From Beijerinckiaceae bacterium (GTDB lineage Bacteria; Pseudomonadota; Alphaproteobacteria; Rhizobiales; Beijerinckiaceae), in NCBI GenBank assembly GCA_947478405.1, contig CANJVX010000007.1:28068-92067 (forward strand): a stretch of DNA of 64,000 bases, read 5' to 3'. Under the pieces are notes generated by a model, which saw only the letters and a program-made list of their open reading frames with translations, did no database searches and was not told where the DNA came from. The position numbers were made by a program, and so were the translations under genes. Positions 52,974 through 61,585 of this stretch are shown in pieces (within the stretch, counting starts at the first letter, position 1; each line of letters starts with the position of its first letter).

Positions 52974-53633
52974 TCAGAGCCGTTTCAACCGGATCAGGGT
53001 GAAGAGGTTAAGGGGGGGCAATTGGCGCCGTTCGAGCAACGCAAGATCGGGCCTTGTGGCCAGCCAGTCGCCCACAATCGACCATGGAAATTCAGGCCGC
53101 CACCCGAGTGCTGCGGCGCGCCGTCCGAGCCAGTTTTCGAGTATGGCCATCAGCCCTTTTTCAGCGCCGATGTGATTGACCAGCACGATTTCGCCGCCCT
53201 TTTTCACAACGCGCGCCATTTCATCCAGCGTGCGATGCGCATCGGGCACAACGGTGAGCACATAAGGGGCTATCACCGCGTCAAAACTTTCATCGGCAAA
53301 TGTCAGCTCCATGGCATCCATAGCCGTCAGCGCTTCGACATGGGTGAGATTTTGCTCTGCCACACGCTTGCGTGCCATTGCTAGCATGGGCTCGGAGAGA
53401 TCAATGCCGGTGATGCGCGCATGACGTGCGAACATCGGCAATTCGAGCCCTGTGCCGACGCCAACATCGAGCAAGGCGATCTCACGATCTTGCGCTAGCG
53501 CATTGATGGCAGCCGCGCCCGCTATTCGTCCGGGTTTCATGCAGGCATTGAAAACGAGATCATAGACCGGCGCCCAGCGCGCGTAGGCGCTTTCCACATC
53601 GGCGTGGGTCACAGCGTTGCTCTTGTCGGTCAT
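52974..53633 (-). CDS. pmtA: Phosphatidylethanolamine N-methyltransferase-like SAM methyltransferase (PmtA type)
   Basis: A 219-residue class I methyltransferase. YARWAPVYDLVFNACMKPGR (about 17-36) is characteristic of the Rhodobacter-type PmtA branch near UbiE. The SAM-binding motif LLDVGVGTGLELP (about 54-66) and IDLSEPMLAMARKRV follow. The enzyme would methylate phosphatidylethanolamine to phosphatidylcholine at the membrane. It is encoded immediately after mnmA with adjacent stop and start codons. A generic UbiE-like function is the main alternative. Confidence 0.72.
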   Translation of the reverse strand: MTDKSNAVTHADVESAYARWAPVYDLVFNACMKPGRIAGAAAINALAQDREIALLDVGVGTGLELPMFARHARITGIDLSEPMLAMARKRVAEQNLTHVEALTAMDAMELTFADESFDAVIAPYVLTVVPDAHRTLDEMARVVKKGGEIVLVNHIGAEKGLMAILENWLGRRAAALGWRPEFPWSIVGDWLATRPDLALLERRQLPPLNLFTLIRLKRL

Positions 53634-54863
53634 TTAGAGATTGGGCTTGATGAAACCGCCGCCCAGCACTCGTGCGCGCGGGTTGGAATCTTCATAAAAG
53701 ACGCAGGCCTGTCCCGGCGAGACGCCCTCTTCGTCGGCCGCCAGCTCAACCTGAACCTCGCCATTGATGCGACGCAAAATGGCCGAGCCGGGCGGCCGCG
53801 TGGAGCGCAAGCGCACAGCAACTTCCAAGCCGTTTTCCGGCAGATCTTCGATGCGGCTCGGGCCAATCCAATTGACATCGCGCAGCATGACGAAACGCGT
53901 CGCCAGCGCGCTGCGCGGGCCAACCACAACGCGGCGCTGGTGGGAATCGAGCTTCACCACGTAAAGCGGATCACCCTTGCCGGCCGTGTTCGAGCCCAGC
54001 TTCAGGCCTTTTCGTTGACCGATTGTATAATGGATCACACCGTCATGGGTGCCCAGAACACGCCCGTCGAGATGCACAATGTCGCCCGGCTCCGCAGCGC
54101 CGGGAATGAGGCGCTCGATCACATCGGTATATTTTCCCGATGGCACGAAACAAATGTCTTGGCTGTCGGCTTTTTCAGCAACAGCGAGGCCGAATTCATG
54201 TGCCAGCTTGCGCACTTCTGGCTTTGGCAGATCACCCAACGGGAAGCGCAACAGCTTCAGTTGATCGCGTGTTGTGGCGAAGAGGAAATAGCTCTGGTCA
54301 CGATCAGCATCTATCGCGCGATAGAGTGCGCGCTCGCCCTCCTCATCCTCTGCGGATGAAATGTAATGGCCGGTCGCCAGAACATCTGCGCCGAGATCAC
54401 GCGCTGTGTCGAAGAGGTCGGCGAATTTGATGTGTTGGTTACAGGCCACGCACGGGATGGGTGTTTCGCCTGCCACATAAGACTTGGCAAAAGAATCCAT
54501 CACCTTGTCTTTGAAGCGGCTCTCATAATCGAGAACGTAATGGGGAATGCCCAGACGTGCTGCGACATCGCGCGCATCTTGAATGTCCTGCCCCGCGCAA
54601 CAGGCACCTTTGCGATGGATCGCCTCACCATGATCATAGAGCTGCAGCGTGACGCCCAGCACGTCGTAGCCTTCGCCCTTCAGCAATGCGGCGACGACAG
54701 AAGAATCCACGCCGCCCGACATCGCTACGACCACGCGTGTCTCCGCCGGGGCCTTGGGTATGCCAAGCGAATTCACACCCGGCGTCATGTCCAAGCGGAT
54801 CATGTCCGAGCGGGTCAAGGCCGGGCGCGTCAAGGCGGTGTCTTGCTCAAGCAAAGGGTTCAT
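53634..54863 (-). CDS. mnmA: tRNA-specific 2-thiouridylase MnmA
   Basis: A 409-residue enzyme that thiolates U34 of tRNA-Lys, -Glu and -Gln. The PP-loop [18 protein letters not shown] is at about 43-60. The catalytic cysteines are in [14 protein letters not shown] (about 133-146) and [13 protein letters not shown], both intact. IGQRKGL and the C-terminal beta-barrel complete the family layout. I choose 54863 (MNPLLEQD); the first 40 residues are poorly conserved, and the frame is open to 54986. Its tRNA-Glu substrate class is represented at the window's right end, but by the CUC isoacceptor, which is not the modified one. Confidence 0.93.
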   Translation of the reverse strand: MNPLLEQDTALTRPALTRSDMIRLDMTPGVNSLGIPKAPAETRVVVAMSGGVDSSVVAALLKGEGYDVLGVTLQLYDHGEAIHRKGACCAGQDIQDARDVAARLGIPHYVLDYESRFKDKVMDSFAKSYVAGETPIPCVACNQHIKFADLFDTARDLGADVLATGHYISSAEDEEGERALYRAIDADRDQSYFLFATTRDQLKLLRFPLGDLPKPEVRKLAHEFGLAVAEKADSQDICFVPSGKYTDVIERLIPGAAEPGDIVHLDGRVLGTHDGVIHYTIGQRKGLKLGSNTAGKGDPLYVVKLDSHQRRVVVGPRSALATRFVMLRDVNWIGPSRIEDLPENGLEVAVRLRSTRPPGSAILRRINGEVQVELAADEEGVSPGQACVFYEDSNPRARVLGGGFIKPNL

Positions 54864-55040
54864 GGACCGATGATCAACCATTGGCGGCGCAAAAATGCAA
54901 CCGACTGGATCAAACTGGGGCCGAGGCGAGGGCGACGAGGGCTTGCCGCCATAAGTGTGCCAGATGGGTACGGAATGGGCCCTCAAGCAAGGATTTGGAA
55001 ATAAATCCGATAGTTAGACCCCGAAAAAGACGTGCTCAGT

Positions 55041-55055
55041 TTAGGTAAATCTTAA
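55041..55055 (+). promoter_or_regulatory. Weak CtrA-like box upstream of sciP
   Basis: TTAG-GTAAATC-TTAA, one mismatch from TTAA-N7-TTAA, about 60 bp upstream of the sciP ATG. Suggestive only. Confidence 0.35.
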
Positions 55056-55113
55056 AAACCACGGGGCTATTCTCCCCTCCATAGTTAGTGTGCTCGCGTA
55101 GTGAGTTTGAGAA

Positions 55114-55389
55114 ATGACGGAACTTCATCGTCCCCGGGTGAAATATGTGATCGGCCCAGACGGCTCGCCTTTGACCGTCGCAGATCTGCCGCCCATGGAC
55201 ACCAAGCGTTGGGTCATCCGCCGCAAGGCAGAGGTCGTGGCGGCCGTGCGTGGCGGCCTCTTGTCGCTCGAAGAAGCCTGCAGCCGCTATACGCTGACGG
55301 TGGACGAGTTTTTGAGCTGGCAGATGTCAATTGACCAGCATGGTCTGGCGGGGTTGCGCACCACGCGTATCCAGCAATATCGACAGTAA
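55114..55389 (+). CDS. sciP: CtrA inhibitor SciP (DUF1153)
   Basis: A 91-residue helix-turn-helix protein. KYVIGPDGSPLTVADLPP and RWVIRRKAEVVAAVRGGLL, followed by LSLEEACSRYTLTVDEFLSWQ, are almost invariant in the family. In Caulobacter SciP accumulates in G1 and blocks CtrA-activated transcription. Here it lies 2.2 kb from ctrA and 5 kb from chpT. It stands alone between mnmA (divergent) and a UPF0104 gene (convergent). Confidence 0.93.
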   Translation: MTELHRPRVKYVIGPDGSPLTVADLPPMDTKRWVIRRKAEVVAAVRGGLLSLEEACSRYTLTVDEFLSWQMSIDQHGLAGLRTTRIQQYRQ

Positions 55390-55431
55390 TCGCGAGCAGA
55401 TTGAGTCTGGAACTCTGCCGGCGCCGGTCTT

Positions 55432-56478
55432 TTAGGGGGTCGGCGTTTTGCGTTCCTGATGCAATGCCTTGCTCAGCTGCGCGCGCTCGAACAGCAAGAT
55501 CACCGGAACGGACAAGGCCATTGGCAAGATCAGATAGAACAGGCGCCAGACAAGCAGGGCGGCAAAAACCGCTGTGGCTGGCATGCCGGGCATGATGGCC
55601 AGAAACACCGCTTCCATCACGCCCACGCCGCCTGGAACCTGTGACAGCAAGCCCGCCGAGAAAGACAGAAGAAACGCGCCCAGCACAATGAAGAAGCCTG
55701 GGTTACCCTGTTCGGGCAAAGCAAAATAAATAATGCCAGCAGCGCCCATCAGCTCAAGCGGGGCCGCAATATATTGGCGTGCGACCACGGGAAGGCGCGG
55801 ATAGACAAGTTCGAAAGAACGAAAACGCAAGGGCGGTAGCTGCAACCATGAGCCAATCGTATAAAGCGCAACAAAGCCCAACAGCGCAAAGCCGATGATG
55901 CGCGCCGCATGTTCGGTGATGCTGAAATGTGCCGAGAGTGATGTAAGTGGCGTCAGGATCTGCGGCTCACCAATCAGCACGAAAGCCAAAAGAAGAATCG
56001 TGCCGAACGCAAACGTGTAAGAGCAGAGCAGGATGAGGATTGCGATCTCGGTGGCGCTAAGGCCTTTTGCCGAATAAGCGCGATAGCGCACCATGCCGCC
56101 GGAAAAGACGGAGGCACCAATATTATGCGAGAGCGCATAAGTGACGAATGAGCAGGCAGAAATATATATCCAGGAAATGCCGCGCTCGCGTTTGAGGTGG
56201 ATGAGGGCAATCCGGTCATACCAAGCGAGTGCCGCATAGGCGACGAGTGTGGAAGCGCCCGCCAGAAAATAGCCATGTGCGGGAATGGCGCCCAGCTTAT
56301 TGCCGATGACGGCAGCAATCGTCTTGATGTCGCTCCACAGACCGCCTGCTTCGAGGAGGGCGCGAACCTTCTCATCGGTTGCGGCTTCATCGGCGAGCTT
56401 CTCGAACAGAAGCTTGACGGACCACACCACGGCGACGAGCCCGATAACGGGCCAGAAAAAATCAAGAATGCGCTTCAT
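55432..56478 (-). CDS. UPF0104 / lysylphosphatidylglycerol-synthase-TM-like membrane protein
   Basis: A 348-residue integral membrane protein with about eight hydrophobic segments. The flippase-domain pattern of MprF/UPF0104 is visible: LSHNIGASVFSGGMVRYRAYSAKGLS (about 117-142) and SFSAGLLSQVPGGVGVMEAVFLAIMP (about 278-303). It lacks the C-terminal aminoacyl-transferase domain, so it should be a lipid flippase-like protein and not a lysyl-PG synthase. The start is taken at 56478 (MKRILDFFWP). Substrate unknown. Confidence 0.82.
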   Translation of the reverse strand: MKRILDFFWPVIGLVAVVWSVKLLFEKLADEAATDEKVRALLEAGGLWSDIKTIAAVIGNKLGAIPAHGYFLAGASTLVAYAALAWYDRIALIHLKRERGISWIYISACSFVTYALSHNIGASVFSGGMVRYRAYSAKGLSATEIAILILLCSYTFAFGTILLLAFVLIGEPQILTPLTSLSAHFSITEHAARIIGFALLGFVALYTIGSWLQLPPLRFRSFELVYPRLPVVARQYIAAPLELMGAAGIIYFALPEQGNPGFFIVLGAFLLSFSAGLLSQVPGGVGVMEAVFLAIMPGMPATAVFAALLVWRLFYLILPMALSVPVILLFERAQLSKALHQERKTPTP

Positions 56479-56563
56479 CAGATCTTGGGCTCGTCCTGCT
56501 GATTGCGGAGGCGACGGTCTCATCCGTGCCATGCAGGGCGCAGGAGTGCAAGGAGCGCCTGAT

Positions 56564-56599
56564 AACAAAAAAGAAAGCCAGCCGAACGTGTCGGCTGGC
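56564..56599 (-). terminator. Rho-independent terminator after fliJ
   Basis: Minus strand: GCCAGCCGA-CACGT-TCGGCTGGC followed by TTTCTTTTTT. Confidence 0.85.
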
Positions 56600-56624
56600 C
56601 ATCAGGTCAAGAGGGGCTTTTCTT

Positions 56625-57014
56625 TTAAAAGCGGACGGCCCGGACCGGCATATCGGCTCGCTCGCGCACGACATCAACATTCTTGTCACGTAGATCTATG
56701 GACTGGACCTTGGTGAGTTCCTCAGCGGCCTCATCATAGCGCGCTTTGGCCGCATCGAGCTGGCTGCGCAGGTCTTCGGCTGAAAGGTGAAGGTTGTCCC
56801 GACGCGTGCGCGCGGCGCGGGCATAGGTTGAATAGGCAAAATGTGTCGGATCGGCGACGCCCGAGCGCTGCTCCTCTGCCGCGATCTCGCGATCGAGATC
56901 GCCAGCCATGCGCGAGAACTCCGCGATCATGGTTTCAATCTGGAGGACTCGCCGGCGTTTCTCTTCCGCCTGGAAGCGCTTCAACCTAACCAGTGTATCC
57001 CGCGATTTCATCAC
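56625..57014 (-). CDS. fliJ: Flagellar export protein FliJ-like
   Basis: A 129-residue, almost wholly helical, charged protein: MMKSRDTLVRLKRFQAEEKRRRVLQIETMIAEF at the start, a coiled coil to about residue 110 and a short tail. Arg/Lys-Glu spacing and length fit FliJ, the stalk of the flagellar export ATPase FliI. Location divergent from ctrA is the usual site in Hyphomicrobiales. The expected fliI neighbour is not here; the next gene on this strand is UPF0104. Met2 (57011) could be the start. Confidence 0.72.
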   Translation of the reverse strand: MMKSRDTLVRLKRFQAEEKRRRVLQIETMIAEFSRMAGDLDREIAAEEQRSGVADPTHFAYSTYARAARTRRDNLHLSAEDLRSQLDAAKARYDEAAEELTKVQSIDLRDKNVDVVRERADMPVRAVRF

Positions 57015-57558
57015 TCGAGACTCCGAGACGCATAGACTTCAAATGCGTCGGTGCTTTGAGGGCGGCCGACGCGAGACTTTCCGCGAGACCAGGGGATTAT
57101 GACGGCTCAAAGTTGCTCTTTCCTTACCGTGACGTACCGAAAGCATAAAAAAAGCCGTGAGATGACTGCCGGAGGCATGGATTCGCATGCTATTCCAGTC
57201 ATGTGGGTGATTCGGGCTCGTCTGGCACCCCGCGCGTAACGGTCTGTTAACCCTATTGGTTAACAGTCTGGTCTGACGCCAAAAGCGATTTGCTGGCGGC
57301 GAGTGTCGGGGTTTTGAGTCGGACGAGAGGTTTAGCGGTCGGCGTTAAACTGGTTCCTGAACAGCGGTCAGCGGTTGATGTTCAAGCTTAATCAGATTCT
57401 TGGGTGCAAATTGCACGGCGGAACCTGAGCGCTTGAACGCCGGAATCACTGTTTGTTAACCATCTCTCGTTAATGTTGATGAGCCGGGATTTTTGAACCG
57501 CGCTTTTTTCTGGGTGGCGCCGATCGCGTCCAGAGAGGGGCAAAGGTGGGGACCTCAC
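57015..57558. promoter_or_regulatory. ctrA/fliJ divergent regulatory region with GANTC sites and TTAACC motifs
   Basis: 544 bp without a gene. It has six GANTC (CcrM methylation) sites at 57019, 57180, 57209, 57316, 57395 and 57443. A perfect dyad CTGTTAACC-CTATT-GGTTAACAG occupies 57244-57266. TTAACCAT, the CtrA half-site, is at 57456-57463. This agrees with methylation-dependent and autoregulated ctrA transcription known from Caulobacter. No exact TTAA-N7-TTAA box was found. Confidence 0.6.
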
Positions 57559-58260
57559 ATGCGGGTATTATTGATCGAAGACGACAGCGCCACGGCGCAG
57601 AGCATCGAGCTGATGCTCAAGTCCGAGAATTTCAACGTCTATACGACTGACCTCGGCGAAGAGGGCATCGATCTCGGCAAGCTGTATGATTACGACATCA
57701 TCCTGCTGGATCTGAATCTTCCTGATATGTCGGGTTACGAGGTTCTTCGTAGTCTGCGTGTCGCGAAAGTGAAGACGCCGATCCTCATTCTGTCAGGCCT
57801 TGCTGGCATTGAAGACAAGGTGAAGGGTCTGGGCTTCGGCGCGGACGATTATCTCACCAAGCCATTCCACAAAGATGAAATGGTCGCGCGCATCCATGCG
57901 ATCGTGCGCCGCTCCAAGGGTCATGCCCAGTCGGTCATCACGACTAGCGATCTCGTCGTCAATCTCGATCAGAAGACGGTTGAAGTTGCGGGCTCGCGGG
58001 TTCATCTGACGGGCAAGGAATACCAGATGCTCGAGCTGCTCTCGCTGCGCAAGGGCACGACGCTCACCAAGGAAATGTTCCTTAACCACCTTTATGGTGG
58101 CATGGATGAGCCGGAACTGAAAATCATCGATGTCTTCATCTGTAAGTTGCGCAAAAAGCTTGCGAATGCGAGCCAAGGTCGCAATTACATTGAGACTGTC
58201 TGGGGTCGTGGCTATGTGCTGCGCGAACCCAATGAGATCGAAGAACGCGTCTCAGCCTGA
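57559..58260 (+). CDS. ctrA: Cell-cycle master response regulator CtrA
   Basis: A 233-residue OmpR-type response regulator. The receiver domain (1-120) has the acidic pair EDD (7-9), phospho-acceptor Asp51 in [14 protein letters not shown], and Lys in [11 protein letters not shown]. The winged-helix DNA-binding domain (about 130-225) has [24 protein letters not shown] and [24 protein letters not shown]. The sequence, especially [20 protein letters not shown], is almost fixed among alphaproteobacteria. The C-terminal VSA ends in the Ala-type tail associated with ClpXP turnover. The start is 57559, preceded by GGTGGGGA; the frame to 57493 is untranslated leader. Confidence 0.97.
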   Translation: MRVLLIEDDSATAQSIELMLKSENFNVYTTDLGEEGIDLGKLYDYDIILLDLNLPDMSGYEVLRSLRVAKVKTPILILSGLAGIEDKVKGLGFGADDYLTKPFHKDEMVARIHAIVRRSKGHAQSVITTSDLVVNLDQKTVEVAGSRVHLTGKEYQMLELLSLRKGTTLTKEMFLNHLYGGMDEPELKIIDVFICKLRKKLANASQGRNYIETVWGRGYVLREPNEIEERVSA

Positions 58261-58280
58261 GGGTTCCAGAAAGAATCAGA

Positions 58281-58308
58281 AAAGCCCCGCTTTTGCGGGG
58301 CTTTTTTT
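58281..58308 (+). terminator. Rho-independent terminator after ctrA
   Basis: AAAGCCCCGC-TTTT-GCGGGGCTTT followed by a T-run. Confidence 0.9.
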
Positions 58309-58354
58309 ATGGCGATACCTGATCCGTTATTGTTCGCAACGACGGATGGGTTGA

Positions 58355-59713
58355 TTAAAGCAAAAACGTATCCGCCAGCAGCTTCACATTCAGCCCGATG
58401 ATCAGCGCGGTGATGAGCCAAGCGAGGCCTGCAAGGCCACGCGAGATAACGAACGTGCCCATGATCTTGCGGCTTGAGACAAATTGCACCAGCGGCACCA
58501 CGGCAAAGGGCAATTGCATCGACAAGATAACCTGACTCAGAACAAGAAGTTTGGCCGTGCCTTGGTCGCCATAAAGAATGGCCACAATCAACACCGGAAT
58601 AATGGCCAGTCCGCGCGTCAGCAATCGCTGCATCCAAGGCCTCAGAGTCAGATGAAGAAAACCTTCCACGATAATCTGGCCAGCCAGTGTCGCCGTTACG
58701 GTTGAATTGAGGCCCGATGCCAGGAGCGCGACACCAAATAGAGTGGCCGCAAGCGAAACGCCAAGCGCAGGGCTGAGCAATTCATAGGCCTGCTCAATTT
58801 CCATCACATCAGTGCGGCCGGTTTTATAAAAAACGGTGGCCGCCAGAACGAGAATCGCGCCATTGACAAAAAGTGCGAGCATCAGCGCCAAGGTGGAATC
58901 GAGCGTTGCATAGCGAATGGCGCTGCGTCGCCCCGTCTCGCTGCGCTCATAGGCGCGTGTCTGCACGATTGAAGAATGGAGATAGAGATTATGCGGCATG
59001 ACCGTCGCGCCAATAATGCCGATGGCGATGTAGAGCATGGCTTGATTGGAGACGATGTCGCCCGATTGCTTCAGGGCCGCGCCGATTTCCGCCGCCGCTG
59101 GCGCGGCAATGGCCATCTCATAAATAAAGCAGCCCATGATCGTGAGGATGAGCACGACGACAAAGGCTTCCAGCCAGCGGAACCCCTTTTCCATCAGCCA
59201 AAGCACGAGCACCGCATCAAGCGCGGTGATGATACAGCCGATCATGAGTGGAATGCCAAAGAGCAGTTTTAGCGCGACTGCTGTTCCAATCACTTCCGCC
59301 AGATCGCAGGCGATAATGGCCAGTTCGCAGGCGAGAAAGAGAATGAAATTGATCGGGCGCGGATAATGCGTGCGACAGGCCTGTGCGAGATCAAGGCCTG
59401 TGGCAATGCCCAGTCGCGCAGCCAAAGCCTGCAGCACAATGGCCATTAGATTGGAGAGCAGAATGACGCTTAAAAGCGTATAGCCAAATTGCGCGCCGCC
59501 CGCGATCGAGGTCGCCCAATTGCCCGGATCCATATAGCCAACGGAGACGAGATAGCCCGGCCCGGCAAAGGCCAACATATTACGCAGTACGGAGGCTCCC
59601 TCCGGCACCGGCACGCTGGCGTGATGCTCGCCAAGGCTGCGTGCCGGCATCGCGCCCAGCGCATGATCGGCCTGCGCCCGAGGGGGAATATGGGCAGGCT
59701 CTTTGGGCATCAA
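58355..59713 (-). CDS. mntH: Nramp-family Mn2+/Fe2+ transporter MntH
   Basis: A 452-residue proton-coupled divalent metal importer with about eleven helices. The two hallmark motifs are [15 protein letters not shown] (helix 1, about 58-72) and [14 protein letters not shown] (helix 6, about 236-249), with the metal-binding Asp, Asn and Met. The start is at 59713 or Met2. A GTAGCT-TC-AGCTAC dyad 21 nt upstream is a likely metalloregulator site, so expression is probably repressed by manganese. Confidence 0.93.
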   Translation of the reverse strand: MMPKEPAHIPPRAQADHALGAMPARSLGEHHASVPVPEGASVLRNMLAFAGPGYLVSVGYMDPGNWATSIAGGAQFGYTLLSVILLSNLMAIVLQALAARLGIATGLDLAQACRTHYPRPINFILFLACELAIIACDLAEVIGTAVALKLLFGIPLMIGCIITALDAVLVLWLMEKGFRWLEAFVVVLILTIMGCFIYEMAIAAPAAAEIGAALKQSGDIVSNQAMLYIAIGIIGATVMPHNLYLHSSIVQTRAYERSETGRRSAIRYATLDSTLALMLALFVNGAILVLAATVFYKTGRTDVMEIEQAYELLSPALGVSLAATLFGVALLASGLNSTVTATLAGQIIVEGFLHLTLRPWMQRLLTRGLAIIPVLIVAILYGDQGTAKLLVLSQVILSMQLPFAVVPLVQFVSSRKIMGTFVISRGLAGLAWLITALIIGLNVKLLADTFLL

Positions 59714-59729
59714 CGTACTCTCTCCTGTA

Positions 59730-59751
59730 AAAAGTAGCTTCAGCTACATTT
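59730..59751. promoter_or_regulatory. Candidate metalloregulator (MntR-type) operator of mntH
   Basis: AAAAGTAGCT-TC-AGCTACATTT: perfect 6-bp core arms with A/T-rich flanks, just upstream of mntH. Size and symmetry fit an MntR- or Mur-type box, but no regulator gene is nearby. Confidence 0.5.
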
Positions 59752-59784
59752 TGGCGCTACCCGCCCCGTGTCAAGGAAGCGCAC

Positions 59785-60438
59785 TCAAGCCCAAGCAATT
59801 GCCGCGATCACAACCGCTTCAGCTGACGCTTCAACGCTGACATGCATGCTGCTCTCGCGTGCCACAAGGCCTGTATAAAACGGCTGGATGCCATGGGCGT
59901 CGACGCTGCCATTCTCCGGCGAGCCGGCCAGAAGGGCTGGCACATGATGCGCCAGTTTGGCATTCAGGCCTCTGGCGGCAACATGCATGGAGACGCCATC
60001 ATCGCCGGTGATCGTGACCTGTATTTCGCCCCCGCGTGGAATAGCTGCCTGCGCAATGAGGCATAGGTTCAGGACGAGCTTCACCTTGTTTTTGGGCATC
60101 AGCACGCGCGGCACATTCCAGCTGATTTTGGTCTTGTCGTCTTCCATCAAGCCGCGCACGACCTTTTCCGCGTCACCCGTATCAATCGATGCGCCAGCTG
60201 AGCCTGCCGCACCAAAGGCAAGGCGGCAGAATTGCAGGCGGGCAGAGGCTGTATTTGCGGAGCGCTTGATGAGGTCGACGGCGAATTGGCGCATCTCCTC
60301 ATCCTTCTCGTCGTCGAGAACTTCGAGCCCGTTCACAATGGCGCCGACCGGCGAAATCACATCATGGCAGACACGCGAACAGAGCAGGGCTGCAAGGTCG
60401 AGAGCATCAAGCGAGACGACAGACATATCGACATCCAT
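59785..60438 (-). CDS. chpT: Histidine phosphotransferase ChpT
   Basis: A 217-residue phosphotransfer protein that passes phosphate from CckA to CtrA and CpdR. The phospho-accepting His25 lies in LLCSRVCHDVISPVGAIVNGLE (about 18-39) of the helical dimerisation domain. The C-terminal half resembles a degenerate kinase ATPase domain (KVKLVLNLCLIAQAAIPRGG) without nucleotide-binding boxes. The start is taken at 60438 (MDVDMSVVSLD). Two GAATC sites lie in the upstream interval. With ctrA and sciP in the same 5.3 kb, the output end of the CckA phosphorelay is clustered here. Confidence 0.92.
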   Translation of the reverse strand: MDVDMSVVSLDALDLAALLCSRVCHDVISPVGAIVNGLEVLDDEKDEEMRQFAVDLIKRSANTASARLQFCRLAFGAAGSAGASIDTGDAEKVVRGLMEDDKTKISWNVPRVLMPKNKVKLVLNLCLIAQAAIPRGGEIQVTITGDDGVSMHVAARGLNAKLAHHVPALLAGSPENGSVDAHGIQPFYTGLVARESSMHVSVEASAEAVVIAAIAWA

Positions 60439-60624
60439 TCGAAAGACATGTGATGGCGTGACAAAAACGCCGAGGCGAATCTTAGGGGCAGTGCAGCATA
60501 AACCCGAATCAATTAGACCCTTCACGCTGGTCTGAAGCCGTCTTAGCTCGGTCGCCTGTGGTTTGGAACGTCTTGGCCCATATTTCCCTTGAGGGGCAGG
60601 GCTATTTGGGCGCAGGTACGCCGG

Positions 60625-61455
60625 ATGGAGACGCCTAGATCCGATTCGGCCGAAGCCCAGCTGGTCTTGGCCTTTGCGCAAGCCGCAGTTTCTGCGGGGG
60701 CGTTGATTATGGACGTCTATCGTCGCGATTTCCGGATGCGGATGAAATCCGATGCGAGCCCGGTCTGCGAGGCAGATGAGCGGTCTGAAGAACTTATTCT
60801 GAATGAATTAGCCAAGGTCTGCCCGGATGTGCCGGTCGTGGCAGAAGAATCCGTGTCGCAAGGTCGCGTCCCTGCGTTGAAGCGCGAATTTCTACTTGTC
60901 GATCCGCTCGATGGCACGCGTGAATTTGCCAATCGCAATGGTGAGTTCACGGTCAATATTGCACTCATTCGCGATGGTGATCCTGTGCTGGGCGCGCTTT
61001 ATGCGCCCGCCTTCGGCCGGTTATGGCTCTCGGCAGGGAATGCTGCTTACACCTGCGACGTGGCACCGGGCGCGCAAATGCCTCCGTTGGGGGCTATGCG
61101 ACAAATCCATGTGCGCCCTCTTGAGGGGCGTGCGCCGGTAGCCGCCGTCAGTCGCTCGCATCTGAATGACGAAACCCAAGCTCTCATGCGGCGTTTAGGC
61201 GCCGACGATGTGCGCCCGGCGGGGTCCGCGATGAAATTCTGCCTCATTGCAGAGGGGCGTGCTGACGTCTATCCGCGCATCGGGCCGACAATGGAATGGG
61301 ACATCGCCGCCGGAGACGCTGTGCTGCGCGCGGCCGGAGGCATAGTGACGCTGCTCGATGGCGCACCTCTACAGTACGGCTATGCCGAAAAGGGCTTTGC
61401 CTCGCCTAATTTTGTGGCCTTTGGCGACCGCATTCAGTTGTCGCGCCTCGCCTGA
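60625..61455 (+). CDS. cysQ: 3'(2'),5'-bisphosphate nucleotidase CysQ
   Basis: A 276-residue Mg2+-dependent phosphatase of the IMPase fold that hydrolyses PAP to AMP in sulfur assimilation. Landmarks: VAEESVS (about 73-79), LLVDPLDGTREFANRNGEFTVN with the first metal site (about 90-110) and MEWDIAAGDAVLRAAGG with the second. The FANRNGEFTVNIALI segment separates CysQ from SuhB. Divergent from chpT. It is followed by eipA after 130 bp. Confidence 0.92.
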   Translation: METPRSDSAEAQLVLAFAQAAVSAGALIMDVYRRDFRMRMKSDASPVCEADERSEELILNELAKVCPDVPVVAEESVSQGRVPALKREFLLVDPLDGTREFANRNGEFTVNIALIRDGDPVLGALYAPAFGRLWLSAGNAAYTCDVAPGAQMPPLGAMRQIHVRPLEGRAPVAAVSRSHLNDETQALMRRLGADDVRPAGSAMKFCLIAEGRADVYPRIGPTMEWDIAAGDAVLRAAGGIVTLLDGAPLQYGYAEKGFASPNFVAFGDRIQLSRLA

Positions 61456-61480
61456 TAGCTACGCTCTCGGCAAGATAACT

Positions 61481-61488
61481 TTAACCAT
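61481..61488 (+). promoter_or_regulatory. CtrA half-site upstream of eipA
   Basis: TTAACCAT at 61481-61488, 98 bp before the eipA ATG; same 8-mer as upstream of ctrA. In Brucella eipA is a CtrA target. Confidence 0.5.
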
Positions 61489-61585
61489 AGCGGTTTAGTG
61501 TGATCGTCGAGAGGTTTGCCCTTATTTTGACATGGCCAAGCCGGACTATGGTTCAGCTTCGGCCGATGGTCGGTGAGAGGACGTC

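Noticed and set aside
57247..57263. Canonical CtrA box upstream of ctrA
   Set aside because: The two TTAA are separated by 9 bp rather than 7; reported instead as a dyad of unknown binder.
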